Below, piece after piece: positions 7,143-9,984 of a DNA stretch of 9,984 nt. Each line of letters begins with the position of its first letter. The stretch's first letter is position 1. The stretch is from Clostridia bacterium (GTDB taxonomy: Bacteria > Bacillota_A > Clostridia > Oscillospirales > Acutalibacteraceae). The notes under the pieces are model-generated. The model worked only from the letters and a program-made list of their open reading frames with translations. It made no database searches and was not told where the DNA came from. The position numbers and the translations under genes were made by a program. The DNA is taken from contig JAFSAK010000113.1 in assembly GCA_017441045.1 (NCBI GenBank), forward strand, positions 1-9,984. The letters are read 5' to 3'.

Positions 7143-7923
7143 ATAAAGCGCCTCCTTTTTTTATTAAAAGGTGTTTTAGCAGAATTTCGATTATGATACT
7201 CAGAATAACTACGGTAAACGTAAAGGCATAAACTCCCGAAAAATCCAAATTTGCTTTGGCTATATATATGCTTTTGCCAATGGATATATTGGGACTATAT
7301 AAAACCTCTGCCGCTACTCCTGATTTCCAAGCAAAACCAAGACCCGTTACAAGCGAAGTGATAATCTCACCAAGAGAGGCGGGGAGTTTGATTTTAAAGA
7401 GTATTGCCACCTTGCTCATCTTGAAAACTCGGCCCATTTCTTCCAAATCTTTGCAAGAAGATTTAAGGGAGTCGTGGGTGGCTTGCCAGACGAGAGGGGT
7501 TACCATCAAAAATGATATAAAAACGGGTAGCGCATCAATGCTCATAAAGAGAAATGCCAGAATTATAAAGGAAACAACCGGCACTGCGCGTATTACCCGA
7601 AGGGCAGGGGAAATGATTATATCGGCGAGTTTAAAACTGCTGGTGAGTATACCTGATATAATACCCGCCGCCGCGCCTAAAATAAAACCTGAAAGAATTC
7701 GTAAAATGGTGAGGGCTGTAGCGAGATAAAAATCCTTTTTAAAAAGAAGTTCGCAAAAGGTCTTGGCAACCTTAAAAGGTGAGGGAAGAAAAATTTTCAA
7801 ATCTTCGCCTATAAGGTGACTCGCTCCCCACCATACCGAAATCCAGAAAACAAGAGCGAAAAGAAAGAAAAGAATCTTTTTTGCAGTGTGTTTTTTACTT
7901 TGCACCGTAATAGAAGCTGTCAT
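7129..7923 (-). CDS. ABC transporter permease, SsuC/TauC-like
   Basis: The 264-residue integral membrane protein fits the BPD_transp_1 permease family of the nitrate/sulfonate/taurine group. Hydrophobic segments lie at about 17-36, 68-95, 100-125, 128-148, 185-205 and 230-250, giving about six transmembrane helices. The cytoplasmic coupling (EAA) loop is recognisable at 158-182: DLEEMGRVFKMSKV followed by a helix ending in KIKLP, with the conserved glycine G164. The ATG overlaps the 3' end of the binding-protein gene by 29 bases, with AGGAGG about 11 bases upstream, which supports this start. It presumably works as a homodimer with the downstream ATPase and upstream lipoprotein. Confidence 0.93.
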   Translation of the reverse strand: MTASITVQSKKHTAKKILFFLFALVFWISVWWGASHLIGEDLKIFLPSPFKVAKTFCELLFKKDFYLATALTILRILSGFILGAAAGIISGILTSSFKLADIIISPALRVIRAVPVVSFIILAFLFMSIDALPVFISFLMVTPLVWQATHDSLKSSCKDLEEMGRVFKMSKVAILFKIKLPASLGEIITSLVTGLGFAWKSGVAAEVLYSPNISIGKSIYIAKANLDFSGVYAFTFTVVILSIIIEILLKHLLIKKGGALYGRT

Positions 7924-8908
7924 CAGGCAATGCTCCTCCTATGGAAGTGGGGTCATAACTTTTAAGAACCTCGAAGTATCCTGTGATGCTGTTTTTCATT
8001 TCATTTCCGCTTACAAATGTTATATTGCAATGGGGTATTGCCTTTTCTGCGATGGGGGCTGCGGGAACAATTTCATATTTTGCGCAAAGAGTTGCGGCAT
8101 CAGCGGTAGAGTTATTGGCACAATCAACCGATGCTTTATATTCTTCGAGGAATTTATCAACCTGTTCTTTGTTGGCCTCTACGAAGGAATCAAGGGCTAC
8201 AAGACATCCCATCATCAAACTGCTGTCGCCTGTCTTTTCCCATTCATCGTTCATAGAAATGGCTCTTCTTAAGGTATCTTTCTTTGTAAGAACGGTGGTG
8301 GCTGCAGGTTCGGGTACCATAGCAACGTTTGCTTTGCCACCTACGAGAGCGGATATAAGTTCGTCATTGGTTGCAACAAACTGAATGGTAACATCTTTAT
8401 CGGGGTCAATGTCGTTCTCCTTGAGAACATAGCGAAGAATATATTCGGGGTTAGAGCCCTCGCCGGTGGAATAAATGGTTTTGCCCTTAAGGTCGGCAAC
8501 GGAATTTATGGTGTTTCCGTTTTCAAGTATGGAAAGAACGCCCAAGGTGTTAACGGCAAGCATTGTTACCTTGCCCTCGGTTTTGGTGTTGAGTTTTGCC
8601 GCAAGGTTGGTGGGAACGGCAGCAATATTAATTTCACCCTTTACAAATTTACCGCTGATTTCATCTGCGGCGGAAGCAACGGTGAAGGTATAATTATTGG
8701 CGGTTTTACCGTTTTTGGAATCTTCCATAAGTTTAGCCATACCAACGCCCGTAGGTCCTTTAAGACAGGCAACGGTCATATCAATTGACTTATATTCTTC
8801 CTGAGGTTTTCCTTCGGAAATATCGGTAGTGTTACCTTTGCATCCGCAAATACCTACAATCATAAGTACGCTCATTATAAGAGCAACAAGGGAAACTAAT
8901 TTTTTCAT
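7895..8908 (-). CDS. ABC transporter substrate-binding lipoprotein, NMT1/SsuA-like
   Basis: This extracellular lipoprotein captures the ligand for the importer. A basic MKKLVSLVALIM start and hydrophobic core lead to a lipobox-like ICG|C (lipidated cysteine at residue 23); cysteine at -2 is unusual but permitted. The mature part has the periplasmic binding protein type II pattern of the NMT1/THI5/SsuA group: a KGPTGVGMAKLM first strand-helix, INIAAVPTNLAAKL, VADLKGKTIYSTGEGSNPEYILR (hinge/second-lobe region) and VGGKANVAMVPEPAA. Two ATGs are possible, at 8914 and 8908; AGAGG lies about 2 bases from the first but 8 from the second, so the second (337 residues) is preferred. The ligand is unknown; thiamine precursor, sulfonate or another small organic compound are options. 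Its leader is the structured element at 8930-9209. Confidence 0.92.
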   Translation of the reverse strand: MKKLVSLVALIMSVLMIVGICGCKGNTTDISEGKPQEEYKSIDMTVACLKGPTGVGMAKLMEDSKNGKTANNYTFTVASAADEISGKFVKGEINIAAVPTNLAAKLNTKTEGKVTMLAVNTLGVLSILENGNTINSVADLKGKTIYSTGEGSNPEYILRYVLKENDIDPDKDVTIQFVATNDELISALVGGKANVAMVPEPAATTVLTKKDTLRRAISMNDEWEKTGDSSLMMGCLVALDSFVEANKEQVDKFLEEYKASVDCANNSTADAATLCAKYEIVPAAPIAEKAIPHCNITFVSGNEMKNSITGYFEVLKSYDPTSIGGALPDDSFYYGAK

Positions 8909-8929
8909 TTTCATTACCTCTTTCTTTAT

Positions 8930-9209
8930 TTAGCCAAAGCATTCAAACCCAAATCAGATTTTGGGATAAGGATTTTACGCTGTGACTTTGTTAAAATACT
9001 CGCAAATCCGACAGGATTTGCTGTGTTTTGTGCCTCGCCCCACCGCAAAATCCCTTTATCACAAAATTCTGCGACCTAAAAGGTGCGGTTTTATGAGTGG
9101 ATTTTGGTGATGCGAAGCACATAAAGCTGTCGCTTATGTGTGACAAAGAGCCAAAAGATGCCTTAAAACCGCCCTTTTAGGCTGGTTCGGGTTTAAATGC
9201 TTTGGCTAA
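8930..9209. repeat. 280-bp structured inverted-repeat element (MITE-like or structured leader RNA)
   Basis: This non-coding stretch between the regulator and binding-protein genes is bounded by a 28-bp inverted repeat (8930-8957 and 9182-9209) with only three mismatches. Inside are a perfect 8-bp hairpin with a 4-base loop (9002-9009/9014-9021), a 7-bp helix (9026-9032/9060-9066), and an 18-bp helix with one bulge (9075-9093/9164-9181) that directly abuts the right arm. This last helix encloses a 6-bp helix (9102-9107/9151-9156) and a hairpin (9118-9127/9132-9140). No convincing ORF or recognised riboswitch core is seen. The left outer arm ends about 15 bases before the binding-protein ribosome binding site. 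It may be a MITE, with possible TA ends, or a conserved structured RNA; the sequence alone does not decide. Confidence 0.75.
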
Positions 9210-9801
9210 GTGTGAATTTATGGCCATCTCTTTCTATCAGACCTTCATTTTCCAAAACCTCTAAACCTCTATATAAACTTGTGCGGCCAATCTTAAGCCG
9301 CCTGGCAAATTCCGCCATACCGAATTCGAGGGTCACAACACCGTCTACAGACGGCATATTTTGCAACGACTCAAAGATTTTGCTTTCGGCGTTTCCCGCC
9401 GTAAAAGCATCAATTTTTCGGTTTAAAAATCTTATCCTTTCGGTGAGATAACCGATATAGTTAATGGATATCTGGGGAATCTCCGATAAAAGATTTTTGA
9501 AATTTTCCTCGCTTATATATCCTACTTTTGAACGGCTTTCGGCAATGGTTTTGCTCAAATCTTCCCTCCAATCTCCGAAAAGAGATGCAGAGCCGAAGAT
9601 ATCGCCGCTTTTAAGTGTGCGCATAGTGATTTCTTTATCTTCAACGCAGCGTTTAATGGCGGCGGTGCCTTCAAGCAAAAAACCAATATGCCCATTTTTA
9701 TAAAGTTCATCGCCCTTTTTGGCCGAAAAAACCTCTTCAATATAACCTTCGGCAAGGGCCTTTTGGTTTTCGTTTAAGGATTTAAAAAGGAAACAGTCCA
9801 T
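9193..9801 (-). CDS. Crp/Fnr-family transcriptional regulator
   Basis: The 202-residue protein has the two-domain Crp/Fnr layout: an N-terminal cyclic-nucleotide-binding-like beta barrel (about 10-105, with LKSGDIFGSASLFG at 63-76), a dimerisation helix (108-132), and a C-terminal winged helix (about 157-198) with recognition helix GRTSLYRGLEVLENEGLI. It has only two cysteines (C3, C52), so an Fnr-type iron-sulfur sensor is unlikely, and the effector pocket lacks a plain cAMP signature; the ligand is unknown. The recognition helix has R-T-S-L-Y-R where Crp has R-E-T-V-G-R, so the target differs from classic TGTGA sites. GGGAGGTGAG precedes the ATG. The final codons lie inside the inverted repeat at 9182-9209. 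It probably controls itself and the adjacent importer. Confidence 0.92.
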   Translation of the reverse strand: MDCFLFKSLNENQKALAEGYIEEVFSAKKGDELYKNGHIGFLLEGTAAIKRCVEDKEITMRTLKSGDIFGSASLFGDWREDLSKTIAESRSKVGYISEENFKNLLSEIPQISINYIGYLTERIRFLNRKIDAFTAGNAESKIFESLQNMPSVDGVVTLEFGMAEFARRLKIGRTSLYRGLEVLENEGLIERDGHKFTLSQSI

Positions 9802-9822
9802 AACTCACCTCCCGTATTTTTT

Positions 9823-9848
9823 AAAAGTGTGCCAAATGGAACACTTTT
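9823..9848. promoter_or_regulatory. Palindromic operator candidate in the regulator's leader
   Basis: A 26-bp imperfect palindrome, AAAAGTGT-g-CCA-AA-TGG-a-ACACTTTT, matches in 11 of 13 symmetric pairs. It starts just after the predicted transcription start of the Crp/Fnr gene and ends upstream of its ribosome binding site. The position suits autorepression by the encoded homodimer; spacing of the GTGT/ACAC half-sites fits Crp/Fnr binding. Binding itself is inference. As RNA it could also form a leader hairpin. Confidence 0.65.
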
Positions 9849-9857
9849 TCTAAATTT

Positions 9858-9886
9858 ATTATATACTACACATCATTAAAAATCAA
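9858..9886 (-). promoter_or_regulatory. Sigma-A promoter for the Crp/Fnr regulator
   Basis: On the minus strand TTGATT (9886-9881) and a perfect TATAAT (9863-9858) are 17 bases apart. The start would be near 9851, giving a leader of about 50 bases that contains the palindrome. The importer may be read from here through the structured element, since no convincing promoter was found inside 8930-9209. Confidence 0.7.
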
Positions 9887-9893
9887 GAGAAAA

Positions 9894-9924
9894 GTTATAT
9901 TTTTAGGAAAATTTTGCATATAGT
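9894..9924 (+). promoter_or_regulatory. Sigma-E-like sporulation promoter candidate
   Basis: GTTATATT (9894-9901) differs at one position from the sigma-E -35 pattern GTCATATT, and CATATAGT (9917-9924) matches six of eight positions of the -10 pattern CATACAAT. The 15-base spacer is within the usual range. It stands immediately before a gene that resembles a sporulation family. The consensus is recalled from Bacillus, so use in this organism is inferred. Confidence 0.45.
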
Positions 9925-9940
9925 TATTTGAGGTGTAAAT

Positions 9941-9984
9941 ATGGTTTGCAGAATTGATGAACTAAAAAACAAACAAGTGGTGTG
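9941..9984 (+). CDS. Partial 5' end of a YlmC/YmxH-type sporulation protein gene
   Basis: An ATG preceded by GAGGTG at 9930-9935 opens a frame MVCRIDELKNKQVV that continues past the window end. The pattern M-[IV]-C-R-I-x-[ED]-L-x-x-K-x-V resembles the start of PRC-barrel proteins of the YlmC/YmxH family, found in endospore-forming Firmicutes. A candidate sigma-E promoter just upstream agrees with this. Only 14 complete codons are visible, so the family call is tentative. Confidence 0.6.
   Translation, partial: MVCRIDELKNKQVV

Noticed and set aside
7256..8693. Plus-strand frames of 70-157 codons inside the permease and binding-protein genes
   Set aside because: They are antisense shadows of clearly conserved ABC transporter genes, with low-complexity S/I/R-rich products typical of reverse-strand frames.
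8915..9192. TPP or other known riboswitch ahead of the binding-protein gene
   Set aside because: No TPP core (CUGAGA plus the second conserved segment) or other familiar riboswitch core could be found; the stretch is better described by its inverted repeats.
1..9984. CRISPR arrays, tRNA or rRNA genes, transposase genes
   Set aside because: No regularly spaced direct repeats, cloverleaf-like segments, rRNA motifs or transposase motifs were seen; the only repeat structure is the inverted-repeat element at 8930-9209.

Overview
The window looks like a chromosomal segment from an uncultured or little-studied Clostridia member, probably Oscillospiraceae/Ruminococcaceae-like. The evidence is the Firmicutes gene order SRP RNA - dnaX - ebfC - recR, moderately AT-rich DNA, strong AGGAGG-type ribosome binding sites, a Gram-positive style lipoprotein binding protein, and the start of a gene resembling the endospore-former family YlmC/YmxH. 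The taxonomic call is inference; no rRNA is present.

Layout. (1) Positions 1-2823, minus strand: a replication/repair operon. A promoter near 2818-2846 drives a small SRP RNA (about 2661-2804), followed by dnaX, ebfC, recR and the first ten codons of what looks like a DUF896 (YnzC-like) gene. (2) Positions 2866-6533, plus strand: a five-gene operon starting from a divergent promoter. It encodes a left-handed beta-helix (GlmU C-terminal-like) protein, a Nudix hydrolase, two tandem zinc-finger/membrane proteins sharing one membrane core, and a YjjG-family HAD nucleotidase. It ends in a bidirectional hairpin terminator (6538-6570). (3) Positions 6576-9801, minus strand: a Crp/Fnr-type regulator, then a 280-bp highly structured non-coding element, then an ABC importer (lipoprotein, permease, ATPase) of the nitrate/sulfonate/taurine class with unknown substrate. 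(4) Positions 9894-9984, plus strand: a sigma-E-like promoter and the start of a YlmC/YmxH-type gene.

How the parts work together. The dnaX-ebfC-recR block is housekeeping: clamp loader, nucleoid-associated protein and recombination mediator, linked to the SRP RNA as in Bacillus. The plus-strand operon mixes two probable nucleotide or metabolite clean-up enzymes with two unexplained membrane proteins. The crp-like regulator has a 26-bp imperfect palindrome just downstream of its own predicted -10 box, so autoregulation is likely, and it is the obvious candidate regulator of the importer.

The least explained part is 8930-9209. A 28-bp inverted repeat closes several nested and adjacent hairpins, and one arm encodes the last codons of the regulator. 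It could be a MITE-like insertion or a structured leader RNA for the transporter. It and the regulator palindrome are the items most worth following up.
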